This document shows positions 7,047-14,267 of a stretch of 15,465 nt of DNA, one piece after another (position 1 is the first letter of the stretch; each line of letters starts with the position of its first letter). The stretch is from JBBQER01 sp052148155 (GTDB lineage: Bacteria > Actinomycetota > Acidimicrobiia > IMCC26256 > PALSA-610), in the NCBI GenBank assembly GCA_052148155.1, contig JBKQIY010000193.1, forward strand, positions 1 through 15,465. The letters are read 5' to 3'. A model generated the notes under the pieces. It saw only the letters and a list, made by a program, of their open reading frames with translations. It had not been told where the DNA came from and ran no database searches. Position numbers and translations under genes: made by a program.

Positions 7047-7657
7047 TCTACGTCGACTCCCCGTGTGCTCGCCGCTGATGGCGAGCCGGCAACCGGCGAC
7101 CGGCGATGAGCTCGACGGACGCGCACAATGCATGTCGACTGGTCACGTCGGCCGCACGACCTCCGGTCGGGCCGAACGCGACGGTCCCGTCGGGCCGATA
7201 TCCAGTCGGGACGGTGCTGTGGCGACCGTCTCGGCTGAGGTCGGATCCGAAGTGCCCGGACCGGGTCGACGGCGAAACCGGAATCCTTATCACTGAACCG
7301 ACGATACTGACGTGCCGGGTCCGAGCGGTCGACGGTCCCGAACGCTGCGCCGCATGTCTGGTGGTCGGCTCGGCGCGGCTTGTCGATCGCGGGCCACCCT
7401 GGTGGTTTTCCTGACCACAGACATGCGGATCACCGCCCGTCGACCGCGACCGCGTTCCCGGGCGAGTGGTCGGGATCCCCGGCCAGGGTCGGTTGCGCTG
7501 GCGTACAACGAGGCGTCGTCGTTCGCCGCGACCCAGCCAGGGCCGTCCGGCGTCGTCGCGGACACGGATCGAGGTATGCCATCTGTCCTGATGCCATCGA
7601 CCGGTCCGCTGAGACGACACCTTCGCCTTCGTGGTCAGCTGCGGCTGCCGCGAACGG
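7047..7657. other. About 0.6 kb with no supported gene
   Basis: Upstream region of the propeller gene. Overlapping open frames exist on the minus strand (7048-7620, which stops just before the propeller start, and 7290-7565) but they are Arg/Gly/Pro-rich and match nothing I know. I see no clear promoter, hairpin or RNA motif. Confidence 0.45.
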
Positions 7658-7969
7658 TCAAAGCCCGGGCCGGACGCGGCCGCGACCAGCCGGTAGATCC
7701 GTTGGGCGGCGACGGGACCGTGCGGCGTTCCGACACAACAACCGCTGTCCCGCGACCGTGCGTTGAGCGGCCGACGGTGGTGTGGACGGCACCCGGCCGT
7801 CGTGGCTCAGAGGTCGGCGTCGTGACGGTTCGGTCGGTGCTGCGGCGCTGGAGCCGGTCGAAACGGGCGCCGGGCTGACTCGACGCACCACGTTATCGCC
7901 CCAGAACATGGCTTTGACCTGCGGAAATGCGGGATTCCTGGCCAGTCGTCGGCCGGTCTTCACCCGCAT
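7658..7969 (-). CDS. Possible small basic protein, unknown
   Basis: 103-codon frame whose ATG (7969) is preceded by GGAGG (7984-7980) at 10 nt, a good ribosome binding site. The first about 38 residues look protein-like (TGRRLARNPAFPQVKAMFWG, then DNVVRRVSPAPVST). The rest is Arg/Pro/Ser-rich and resembles a chance read-through, so the real gene could be shorter, disrupted or absent. No signal peptide, membrane segment or family recognised. It is divergent from the tad operon, with about 180 bp between. Confidence 0.3.
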   Translation of the reverse strand: MRVKTGRRLARNPAFPQVKAMFWGDNVVRRVSPAPVSTGSSAAAPTEPSRRRPLSHDGRVPSTPPSAAQRTVAGQRLLCRNAARSRRRPTDLPAGRGRVRPGL

Positions 7970-8057
7970 CGGATCACCACCTCCAGGGCCTGGCAAGGCG
8001 TGCCGATGACCTCTCGCGGACCGGAACTGGTCACGACTGATGTATGCCCGGGCCTCG

Positions 8058-8076
8058 ATGTCTCGGGAATGTCTCG
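8058..8076. promoter_or_regulatory. Direct repeat ATGTCTCG x2, 11-bp period
   Basis: ATGTCTCG at 8058-8065 recurs at 8069-8076, one helical turn apart, about 70 bp upstream of the leader ORF of the tad operon. This spacing suits two protein subunits on one DNA face. It may be a regulator site but could be chance. Confidence 0.2.
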
Positions 8077-8146
8077 TGCGCGCCGATTACGGGTTGGGAG
8101 GTGTCGGTCCGTCGCGGATCCTCGATTCCCCGACGGAGAGCAAGAG

Positions 8147-8230
8147 ATGTCGGATACAAGGTATAAGTCCGGATTAATAGGTTTTGGTCGTCGGCCGCGG
8201 GGCTGCGGTGTCTCAGCGAGTGAGGCGTGA
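8147..8230 (+). CDS. 27-residue leader ORF overlapping tadE
   Basis: ATG 8147 has GGAG (8135-8138) 8 nt upstream. The frame ends in TGA 8228-8230, and that A is the first base of the TadE-like ATG (TGATG), so ribosomes ending here could restart on tadE. The peptide is basic in the middle (GFGRRPRGCG), without a membrane helix. The local DNA (about 8150-8190) is more AT-rich than its surroundings. It could be a regulatory leader, a true small protein or the 5' end of an alternative tadE start region. The overlap fits the coupling seen through the rest of this operon. Confidence 0.4.
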   Translation: MSDTRYKSGLIGFGRRPRGCGVSASEA

Positions 8231-8715
8231 TGCGAGCGCGAGCGAACACGAACGGCCGGCCCTGTCAGCGCCCGCCGACGGGGATCGCCGGTATTCGGCG
8301 TCGTGGTGAGGCCGGTCAAGCCCTCGTCGAGTTCGTCGTGATCTTGCCGCTCGCCCTGTTGTTGTTCGGCGTTGCATTCACCGGCTGGCAAGGCATGCAG
8401 ACCTCGATCCGGCTCACCACCGCGGCGCGTGCCGGTGCGATCCTCGCCGCCAAGGACCTCCAGTCCGGTTCGGGCAACGCGTGGAATGACGCCACGCTGG
8501 CCGTCAACCAGGAGGAAGGCGTCACCAACGTCTATCAGAACTCGTCTTCGAGCGCCGACAACTACGTGAACATGTCCGTGACGCCCGAGACTCTGAATGC
8601 GGCGGGCCTGACGATCGATGTCGTCAAGATCAGCATCACCCACACCGTGGTGCCCGTAGTGCCGGCAGTGTGGAAGCTGTCCGTGACGTCATCCGCGACC
8701 GCGAGGTACTCGTGA
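8230..8715 (+). CDS. TadE-like pseudopilin
   Basis: 161-residue TadE-family protein of the Flp/Tad pilus type. Residues 29-35 read GQALVEF: a class III prepilin-like cleavage motif, with cleavage expected after Gly29 and Glu34 at +5, followed by the hydrophobic helix VVILPLALLLFGVAFTGW (36-53). The remainder is extracytoplasmic, with beta-rich stretches ending in WKLSVTSSATARYS. TadE proteins are minor pseudopilins that help assemble or anchor Flp pili. ATG 8230 follows GAGG (8222-8225) closely and overlaps the stop of the leader ORF; GTG 8227 is one codon earlier. Its own stop overlaps the next start by 4 nt (GTGA). No prepilin peptidase, flp pilin or tadA-C is in the window, so processing must use genes elsewhere. 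Confidence 0.82.
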   Translation: MRARANTNGRPCQRPPTGIAGIRRRGEAGQALVEFVVILPLALLLFGVAFTGWQGMQTSIRLTTAARAGAILAAKDLQSGSGNAWNDATLAVNQEEGVTNVYQNSSSSADNYVNMSVTPETLNAAGLTIDVVKISITHTVVPVVPAVWKLSVTSSATARYS

Positions 8716-10598
8716 GCGGGCCTGCGAGGTGCCGAGACGACGCCGAGCGCGGCGCCGTGCTGGTGCTCTTCGCCATCGGCATGACCGTCCTGATGAGCAT
8801 GCTCGCGCTATCGCTCGATCTCAGCTACGGCTTCGTCCAGGACCGCCGCGCCCAGAACGCGTCGGACTTCGCGGCCTACGGCGCCGCCCAGCAACTCAAC
8901 GGATCGACGATATGTAACGGGTCGGCGACCGCGCCGAACATGGAGCAGCTGGTCGCGGTCGTGCAGGCCTTGGTGAACGCCAACTCCAGCGACGTCGGAT
9001 CGTCATGGACCGCTCATTTCCTCGACGAAGCCGGCAACGCGATCAGCGGATCGGCGTTCTCGCCGTCCAGTGCCAGCACGGCGACCTACCCGCCACCCGG
9101 AGCGTGTGGCGTCTCGGTCGATGCGGTGCCGTCCTGGGCGCCGTTCTTCGCGGGGATCTTCAACGTGCACCAGCTCACCGGCAAAGCCAAAACCTCGGTC
9201 GCCGTGTCGACGCCGGGAACTGCGATCAGCCTGATCGCCCTCAACAAGGTCGGCCCGCACGTCGTGCTCGGCGGCGGGACCGGCAAGTTTGTCGTGGCAG
9301 GCGACATGCAACTGAACACGAACGTCACCAAGCAGCCGTGGTCAGCGGCAGAGCCGCCGTGGGAGTTCGACGATGCGATCGACGCCAAGACGGGCAGCAA
9401 TCTGTTCGTCTTCGGCACCATCCACACGACGAGCGCCACCTACAACGGCCTCGGCCTGTGGCCGCTCGATGGGTGTTTCACACCTTACGGGGAACAGGGC
9501 GAAGGCAGCGGGGGCGGACCGGCGTTCGGATCGGCTGCCACACCGACCTACACGCTGTCGTGCACCGGCGACGGTAAGAAGGTGACGTTCGACTACAACA
9601 ACATCGACCCGACGGTCGCGCCCATCGACGACCCGTTGCAGTCGACCGACGCTCCCCCCAGCCCATTCACCGCCAACATCGCATGCCCCGGCATGACCAC
9701 CCAGACGTATTCGACCGCACCCAGCTCCGACGTGCTGCTGCCCGGCGAATACACGGCACCAGTCAAGATCACCGGGTCCGCGACGTTCGAGGACTGCTCG
9801 GGCTATGGGAGCGAGGCCGCCTACCCGGGCATCTACCGATTCGATCAGGGCCTGTGGATCGACCCACAATCATCGGGCGACACGGTGACCGGTTCGAACG
9901 TCGTGATCGCCACCCAGGCGCCGTACGACTTTGCCGGAAACACCCCGGCGGGCGGGCACGGCAACGGCGGGCCCTGCTTGCCGGCCGGCACGATGACCAG
10001 CGTCGCCAGCGGGGGCGGCACCCCCGAAGCCGAGGTCGACCCTCCCGCCGCGCCCTGCGGAACGAACCCGCAGACCTACGGCGTCATCGCCTACGGCGAC
10101 TCGTCGTTCGTACCGGACGGCACCTACGGGACCGGCAACAACTTCTCTTTGATCGTTGGGGGGGTCGCCGGGTCAACCGTCTCGTTCACGGCACCCACGA
10201 CCGGCACCTACGGCGGGGCCGCCGCGACGCCGGGCGTGGCCTTCTACCAGGACCCCAACACGGAAGCCAACGACGGCTTCGACGCCGAACCCGGCGACGC
10301 GGCCGCCGTCAAGGTCACCGGCCTCGTGTACAACGCGTCGCTGTCCGACTACGGCGCGAACGCCCCGCTCGACTACTGGGACGGCGTGGGTGGCGGCGTA
10401 CCGTTCTATGCCGGCGGAACCCTGCAAGGCGGATACGGCGCAGGATGGTCCGGCGGACCACCCGCGTCTGGCGGGTCGGTCACGATTGACGGGACCTGCA
10501 TCGTCGATCAGTTCAACACGGACGGCGGGACGTCTATGACGATCCTCGGCAAGTCCTACGCGCTACCCGGCGCCGGCAAACTGTCGTTCGTCGGATGA
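8712..10598 (+). CDS. Large TadG-like surface protein
   Basis: 628 residues from GTG 8712, which overlaps the tadE stop (GTGA) and has GAGG (8703-8706) 5 nt upstream. Residues 11-60 are the TadG/TadE-like N-terminus: ERG, a membrane helix (about 15-37) ending in the conserved Asp (LSLDLSYG), then QDRRAQNASDFAAYGAAQQL, which matches the QNAADAAALA motif of this group. The remaining about 570 residues lie outside the membrane. They are rich in Gly, Thr, Ser and Pro with several cysteines, and include CGVSVDAVPSWAPFFAGIFN and KAKTSVAVSTPG early on, as in TadG-like proteins. The long distal part has no domain I recognise and lacks an obvious MIDAS (DxSxS) motif, so a von Willebrand A domain is not supported. 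TadG is a minor Tad component of the cell envelope. Confidence 0.78.
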   Translation: MSGPARCRDDAERGAVLVLFAIGMTVLMSMLALSLDLSYGFVQDRRAQNASDFAAYGAAQQLNGSTICNGSATAPNMEQLVAVVQALVNANSSDVGSSWTAHFLDEAGNAISGSAFSPSSASTATYPPPGACGVSVDAVPSWAPFFAGIFNVHQLTGKAKTSVAVSTPGTAISLIALNKVGPHVVLGGGTGKFVVAGDMQLNTNVTKQPWSAAEPPWEFDDAIDAKTGSNLFVFGTIHTTSATYNGLGLWPLDGCFTPYGEQGEGSGGGPAFGSAATPTYTLSCTGDGKKVTFDYNNIDPTVAPIDDPLQSTDAPPSPFTANIACPGMTTQTYSTAPSSDVLLPGEYTAPVKITGSATFEDCSGYGSEAAYPGIYRFDQGLWIDPQSSGDTVTGSNVVIATQAPYDFAGNTPAGGHGNGGPCLPAGTMTSVASGGGTPEAEVDPPAAPCGTNPQTYGVIAYGDSSFVPDGTYGTGNNFSLIVGGVAGSTVSFTAPTTGTYGGAAATPGVAFYQDPNTEANDGFDAEPGDAAAVKVTGLVYNASLSDYGANAPLDYWDGVGGGVPFYAGGTLQGGYGAGWSGGPPASGGSVTIDGTCIVDQFNTDGGTSMTILGKSYALPGAGKLSFVG

Positions 10599-11095
10599 AC
10601 AGGTCGCGCTCCTGTCGCCTGCACGACAAGCCGGACGAGTCCGGCCAGGCGATGGTCGAGTTCGCGCTCGTCGTTCCGATCGTGTTGGCGTTGCTGTTCG
10701 GGGTGATCACCATCTGCTTTTTGGGGTTCCAGAACTCGTCCCTCCACAACGCCGCGAGCGCCGGGTCCCGCGAGGCGTCGATCGAGACGTCGTTGCTGAC
10801 ACCGACCGGCGGCGAATACTGCGAGTCAGGCCAGCCCGAGGCGATCGAACAGGCAGTGGTCCACGCCGCAGTTGGCCTGCCGGTGAACACGGCGCCGCTG
10901 TGCGCGACCAGCCAGTCCGCAACCCAACTGACGCAGACCCCCAACGTCGCGAACCAGGTCAACATCACCGTCACCTGCGTCGACAACTGTGCAACCCCGA
11001 CCGACGTCAACGTGACAGTCTCCTACAACGCGCAAGGGATCACCTTCACGGACCCCATGACCGCGTCCAGCCAGACCCCCGTAATGGGACCCTGA
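10595..11095 (+). CDS. Second TadE-like pseudopilin
   Basis: 166-residue TadE-family protein. ATG 10595 overlaps the TadG-like stop (ATGA), with no separate ribosome binding site visible, so translation is probably coupled. Residues 17-23 read GQAMVEF, again Gly then Glu at +5, followed by the helix ALVVPIVLALLFGVITICFL. The external part has beta-type repeats NQVNITVTCVDNC and VNVTVSYNAQGITF with cysteines that may pair. It differs clearly from the first TadE, so the two are probably distinct minor pseudopilins that pair with the TadG-like protein. It is the last gene of the operon, with a hairpin 47 nt downstream. Confidence 0.82.
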   Translation: MNRSRSCRLHDKPDESGQAMVEFALVVPIVLALLFGVITICFLGFQNSSLHNAASAGSREASIETSLLTPTGGEYCESGQPEAIEQAVVHAAVGLPVNTAPLCATSQSATQLTQTPNVANQVNITVTCVDNCATPTDVNVTVSYNAQGITFTDPMTASSQTPVMGP

Positions 11096-11141
11096 GCAAG
11101 ACGAACGCGACGCGGGTCGCAAGCGTGTCCAGTTCGGAGTC

Positions 11142-11175
11142 CGTCGATCCTCCACGCTCGAACGGAGTATCGACG
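11142..11175. terminator. Strong hairpin between convergent genes
   Basis: Bases 11142-11153 pair with 11164-11175: 11 of 12 positions match, with one C/T mismatch, around a 10-nt loop. It lies between the 3' end of the tad operon and that of the minus-strand GNAT gene, where a bidirectional terminator is expected. There is no clear T-run on either side, which is common for GC-rich actinobacterial terminators. A smaller stem GCGAC/GTCGC lies at 11107-11120. Confidence 0.55.
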
Positions 11176-11220
11176 CCGATCGTGGACGCTCTCGCGTCGC
11201 GGACCCTTCGAACCATTCGT

Positions 11221-11760
11221 CTACGGGTTGCGCCGCAGCCGACAGGAGGCCAAGTTCTTTCCGGATTCGTCTTGCAACGCGCTGTAGCGCTGGTCCGCCG
11301 CGAACCCGAGCCGCTCCAACAGCGCGATCGACGTCGTGTTGTGTAAGTAGCAGTTTGCGAAGACGCTGCGGGCGCCGCGTGCGAACAGCCATGCGATCAG
11401 CGCGTCGACCGCTTCGGTCGCATAACCACAACCCTGGTAGCGCGGGTTCAACACGTAACCGATCCAGACGTCAGCCGGATCCGGGGACGCGGGCTGGAGC
11501 GTCTCGCCTGTGTTCCACGCATGCAGGTCTCCGATCACGATGTCGTCAAGGACGACCGCGAACAGGAGGTTGAAGCGCTCGTCATTGTTCGACGGCCACG
11601 AGGCAGCGGCTCGAGCGCTGAGGCCGCGGACCTCCTCGAGATCCATCACGGGATGGGTGAGGTATTCGACGACCGTCGGGTCGCTTCGATACTCCAGCAT
11701 CGCCTCCGCGTCGCGAGCCGTCACCGGTCGCAGAACCAAGCGGGACGTTCGCAACTCCAC
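11221..11760 (-). CDS. RimJ/RimL-type GNAT N-acetyltransferase
   Basis: About 179 residues from GTG 11760, giving the family-typical N-terminus ELRTSRLVLRPVTARDAEAM; a TTG at 11778 would add six non-conserved residues. Domain order is normal for the Acetyltransf_3 (RimJ/RimL) group: the FAVVLDDIVIGDLHAWN strands, WIGYVLNPRYQGCGYATEAV with the acetyl-CoA loop Q-G-C-G-Y (about residues 107-113), then the VFANCYLHNTTSIALLERLG helix-strand with the conserved Asn-x-x-Ser and LGF. Relatives modify N-terminal amines of ribosomal proteins or small amines; the substrate here cannot be read from sequence. It is cytosolic, divergent from the haemoglobin gene (74 bp between starts) and convergent with the tad operon. 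Confidence 0.85.
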   Translation of the reverse strand: MELRTSRLVLRPVTARDAEAMLEYRSDPTVVEYLTHPVMDLEEVRGLSARAAASWPSNNDERFNLLFAVVLDDIVIGDLHAWNTGETLQPASPDPADVWIGYVLNPRYQGCGYATEAVDALIAWLFARGARSVFANCYLHNTTSIALLERLGFAADQRYSALQDESGKNLASCRLRRNP

Positions 11761-11834
11761 TCCATGAGATTCGCACAATCAAGGCGCGAGAAACCTTCGA
11801 AGTGGGGGTAGACGCGCGCGACGTCGAGGATGCC

Positions 11835-12317
11835 ATGCTTGGGACTATGCAGACGGTGTGTGAGGCAGCGGGTGGTGCTGACGGTCTGGTGAATTTGGCC
11901 AGAGCGTGGCATGCCAGGGTGATGGCAGACGAGGTAGTAAGCCACGCTTTCAGCCATGGATACCGACCCGACCACACCGAGCGGCTCGCCGCGTACTGGG
12001 TGGAGGCACTCGGCGGTCCGGCGACCTACTCGCAGACGTATGGTGACGAGACGTCGGTTGTCCGGATCCACAGCGGCAACGGTCCGCACGACGAGATGGA
12101 CCGTCGCGCGATCGCGTGTTTCGATCAGGCCCTCGTAGACGTCGGCCTCAGCGGCGACGACCGGCTCCGCCAGGTGCTGCACGATTATTTCGCGTGGGCA
12201 ACCACGACCACAATGTCCCGCTACCACCGTTCCTCCGAGGACGTGCCGGACGGTCTGCGAATCCCGCAGTGGTCCTGGAACGGACTCGTCGCCGGAAGTG
12301 GCTCCGACGCCACATAA
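11835..12317 (+). CDS. Group II-type truncated haemoglobin
   Basis: About 160 residues. ATG 11835 has GAGGA (11826-11830) 4-5 nt upstream; ATG 11847 in the same frame, giving MQTVCEAAGG, is a fair alternative and matches the usual family N-terminus. The globin pattern is clear: EAAGGADGLVNLARAWHARV, SHAFSHGYRPDHTERLAAYW, GGPATYSQTYGDE, VVRIHSGNGPHDEMDRRAIA, YFAWATTTTMSRY and PQWSWNGL. His79 of VVRIH is the best candidate for the proximal haem ligand and Trp121 of YFAW for a distal-side Trp, by position relative to group II globins; this is inference from memory. Such proteins bind O2 or NO and are usually linked to redox or nitrosative stress. A 6-bp hairpin follows 4 nt after the stop. It may share a promoter region with the divergent GNAT gene. 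Confidence 0.85.
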   Translation: MLGTMQTVCEAAGGADGLVNLARAWHARVMADEVVSHAFSHGYRPDHTERLAAYWVEALGGPATYSQTYGDETSVVRIHSGNGPHDEMDRRAIACFDQALVDVGLSGDDRLRQVLHDYFAWATTTTMSRYHRSSEDVPDGLRIPQWSWNGLVAGSGSDAT

Positions 12318-12320
12318 CGT

Positions 12321-12337
12321 GAGACGCCCGACGTCTC
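12321..12337 (+). terminator. Hairpin after the haemoglobin gene
   Basis: GAGACG (12321-12326) and CGTCTC (12332-12337) form a perfect 6-bp stem with a 5-nt loop, just after the TAA. No T-run follows. Candidate terminator by position. Confidence 0.4.
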
Positions 12338-12474
12338 TGCGGACCTCGAAACCGACGCCAACGTCGGACAACGCGACCTGCAGATGACACGCGGCGCAGC
12401 GCAGCGTTCAACTCCTACGAATCCAACACGAAGCTGACGCTGAGATCCCGGCGTATCGGACGCTTTCGGCCGCG

Positions 12475-12497
12475 GGCCGCTCTGCAGCGCAGCGGCC
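12475..12497 (-). terminator. Hairpin after the MDR oxidoreductase gene
   Basis: GGCCGCT (12475-12481) and AGCGGCC (12491-12497) form a perfect 7-bp stem with a 9-nt loop, 7 bases past the minus-strand stop codon. No T-run is seen. Its position between convergent genes supports a terminator. Confidence 0.45.
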
Positions 12498-12504
12498 GCG
12501 CGCT

Positions 12505-13527
12505 TCAGGCGGAAGCTTCCGCTCCGTCCGCCGAACGAATGGGTGCTGCCCCGGACGCAGCGATCACGACCTTGCCTCGCCCGTGGCCGTCTTTCATATA
12601 TCGGATGGCGGTCGGGGCTTCGCTCAATGGGTAGGTCTTATCGACCGCCGGCGTTACCTTGCCGGACTCGATGAGCTCGGTCAGTGCGAGCAGGTCGTGT
12701 GTGTTCTCCGAGCAGATGAAGCTGCCCAACTTCTGGCCGATGAACGGCGAAAGCACGAGCGCGCGGAGCTGACGGTCGATGCCGGCGAGCCATCGTCCGC
12801 CGGTCTCGCCTCCGGTGATGACGAGCGTCCCCTTGGATGTGAGGGCGCGCCGCAAGTGGGCCAGTGAGCGGTTGCCTGCGATATCGATGATCACGTCGTA
12901 ACGCTGCTCGCCGTCTGCGAAGTCGGCGCGGGTGTAGTCGACGACATGATCGGCGCCGACGGATCGGACCGTGTCGACCTTGGTGGTGCTGCACACGCCA
13001 GTGACCTGGGCTCCGAGCGCCTTGGCGATCTGGACGGCGAAGGTTCCGACGCCTCCGGACGCGCCGATGATCAGCACCTGCTGTCTGCGCTATACGCGTC
13101 CGCGATCGCGGACCGCTTGGAGCGCGGTGAGCGCGGAGATGGGGACGGCCGCCGCTTGTTCGAACGTGAGATTCGTCGGCATGGGCGCGAGTTTGTCGGC
13201 GCGAGCGGACGCGTACTCGGCCAACGAGCCCGCGCCGATACCGAACACTGCGTCGCCAGCCCGAAAATTAGTGACGTCCTTACCGATCGCTTCGACTGTC
13301 CCGGCGAGGCTGCGTCCCGGGTTGAGGTACTTCGGCTTGCGCAGGCCGAAGCCTGCGACACGGATGGGATAGGGCAGGCCGGCCATGATGTGCCAGGTGC
13401 CCGCGTCCACGCTGGCGGCGTGCACTCGCACCAGCACCTCGTTGTCTGCGATCTGGGGCCGGTCGATCTCCTCGAATCGCAAGATGTCGCCGGCTTCGCC
13501 GTACTCGTCCTGCACGATCGCCTTCAT
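12505..13527 (-). pseudogene. Quinone-oxidoreductase-like MDR dehydrogenase, split by an in-frame amber codon
   Basis: NAD(P)-dependent medium-chain reductase. ATG 13527 has GAGG (13539-13536) 8 nt upstream and gives MKAIVQDEYGEAGDILRFEE. The GroES-like N-terminal domain runs to about residue 125 (EVLVRVHAASVDAGTWH, PGRSLAGTVEAIGKDV, AGDAVFGIGAGSLAEY). The nucleotide-binding Rossmann domain starts with VLIIGASGGVGTFAVQIAKA, and the C-terminus reads HGRGKVVIAASG. The zinc-binding cysteines of alcohol dehydrogenases are absent, as in quinone oxidoreductases. Codon 146 (13092-13090) is TAG, in the loop just before the Rossmann fold where relatives have a PGQ-like turn; the frame does not shift and continues cleanly to the stop at 12505, total 340 codons. 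So one point mutation, a sequencing error or read-through would explain it. It lies downstream of the DUF4389 gene, probably in the same TetR-controlled transcript. Confidence 0.8.
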
Positions 13528-13532
13528 CGTCG

Positions 13533-13589
13533 TCACCTCGGGTGTAGGGGTCGCGCTTGCACCGGTCGGCTGAGCTGGTCGGTCTTCAT
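13533..13589 (-). CDS. Possible 18-residue leader ORF before the MDR gene
   Basis: AGGGAG (13601-13596) lies 6 nt before ATG 13589, with another ATG directly upstream at 13592. The short frame (MKTDQLSRPVQARPLHPR) ends in TGA 13535-13533, 5 nt before the ATG of the oxidoreductase and in a different frame. It may couple or attenuate translation of the downstream gene, or be chance. The peptide has no family match that I know. Confidence 0.25.
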   Translation of the reverse strand: MKTDQLSRPVQARPLHPR

Positions 13590-13626
13590 CATGCGCTCCC
13601 TCTGGTTGGCGGCTTTCGTGGTGAGG

Positions 13627-14223
13627 TCACGGAGCCAGGCTGAACGGCGGATATTGGTCGGTAAGCAGGCCCGCGTAGGCCTGCAGACGCAGGCCGTAGC
13701 GGCAGACACCGACGATGAAGTCGCGTGCGGCTTGCGGATACTCGCCGGTGAACAACACGCCGAAGAGACCGCCGATCACCGCGAAGAACGCGCCGACGGT
13801 GAGCACGACCATCACGAGGTAATGGGGGATGGCCAGCACCCATTTGTACATCGGCTTCCAACGGTTGAGGTGCTCCGGGTAACTCAGATTCAGGACTGTG
13901 TGCGCTTCCATGCCGTCGTCGCCGGCGGACGGTGCGAAGTCGAACGGCGGGTAGTCCTCGTGCAGGAACAGGGCGTAGCTCACGGACCGCCACTCATAGC
14001 GGTAGGTCGTCGCGATCATGTCGAACAGGGCCGGCGGGATCTGCTCGGTGAACAGCACGGTGAACGCGCTGATCAATGTGAGGATGCTGCGCAGCCAGTG
14101 GAGTGCCCGGGCGATCATCAGGTGGGGAATGGCCAGGACCCACTGCACGAGCGGGCGCCAGCGTCTGATGTGGAGGTCGGCGTCGAACTCGAGCTGGGCC
14201 GGATACGGGGTGAACATCGACAT
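13627..14223 (-). CDS. DUF4389 membrane protein
   Basis: 198 residues from ATG 14223, with GGAG 5 nt upstream. DUF4389 proteins are small membrane proteins of unknown function. This one shows the typical internal duplication: RRWRPLVQWVLAIPHLMIAR and NRWKPMYKWVLAIPHYLVMV each begin a long hydrophobic stretch (about residues 25-59 and 126-160), each followed by VLFTEQIPPALFD or VLFTGEYPQAARD, a YRYEWR or YRYGLR motif, and LHEDYPPFDF or LTDQYPPFSLAP. Two to four membrane passes are expected. The gene starts 22 bp from the first palindromic operator and is divergent from tetR, so TetR most likely represses it. The MDR oxidoreductase follows after 99 bp on the same strand. Confidence 0.85.
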   Translation of the reverse strand: MSMFTPYPAQLEFDADLHIRRWRPLVQWVLAIPHLMIARALHWLRSILTLISAFTVLFTEQIPPALFDMIATTYRYEWRSVSYALFLHEDYPPFDFAPSAGDDGMEAHTVLNLSYPEHLNRWKPMYKWVLAIPHYLVMVVLTVGAFFAVIGGLFGVLFTGEYPQAARDFIVGVCRYGLRLQAYAGLLTDQYPPFSLAP

Positions 14224-14245
14224 GGTTGCTCCGAACGCGCGATAG

Positions 14246-14258
14246 CTTACGATGTAAG
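14246..14258. promoter_or_regulatory. TetR operator, copy 1 (CTTAC-GAT-GTAAG)
   Basis: A perfect 5-bp inverted repeat around 3 bp in the DUF4389-tetR divergent gap, 22 bp upstream of the DUF4389 start. It matches copy 2 at 12 of 13 positions. On the minus strand TTACAA (in copy 2) and TACATC (in copy 1) lie 17 nt apart and could be the -35 and -10 elements of the DUF4389 promoter, so binding would block it. Confidence 0.7.
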
Positions 14259-14267
14259 TAGCGTAGG

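Noticed and set aside
7312..7878. 188-codon plus-strand frame
   Set aside because: Arg/Pro/Thr-rich composition, no ribosome binding site, no family pattern; overlaps other equally unconvincing frames.
8150..8200. Possible riboswitch in the AT-richer leader before tadE
   Set aside because: No match to the conserved cores of cyclic-di-GMP or other riboswitches that I know; left as a leader ORF candidate only.
7960..8643. 227-codon minus-strand frame
   Set aside because: Antisense to the TadE-like gene and Arg/Gly-rich with no motif.
9342..9869. Minus-strand frame inside the TadG-like gene
   Set aside because: Shadow of a gene with a clear TadG N-terminus and coupled start and stop.
13077..13095. 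Frameshift in the MDR oxidoreductase
   Set aside because: The two halves are in the same frame (13092 minus 13077 is 15); the break is an in-frame TAG, not an indel.
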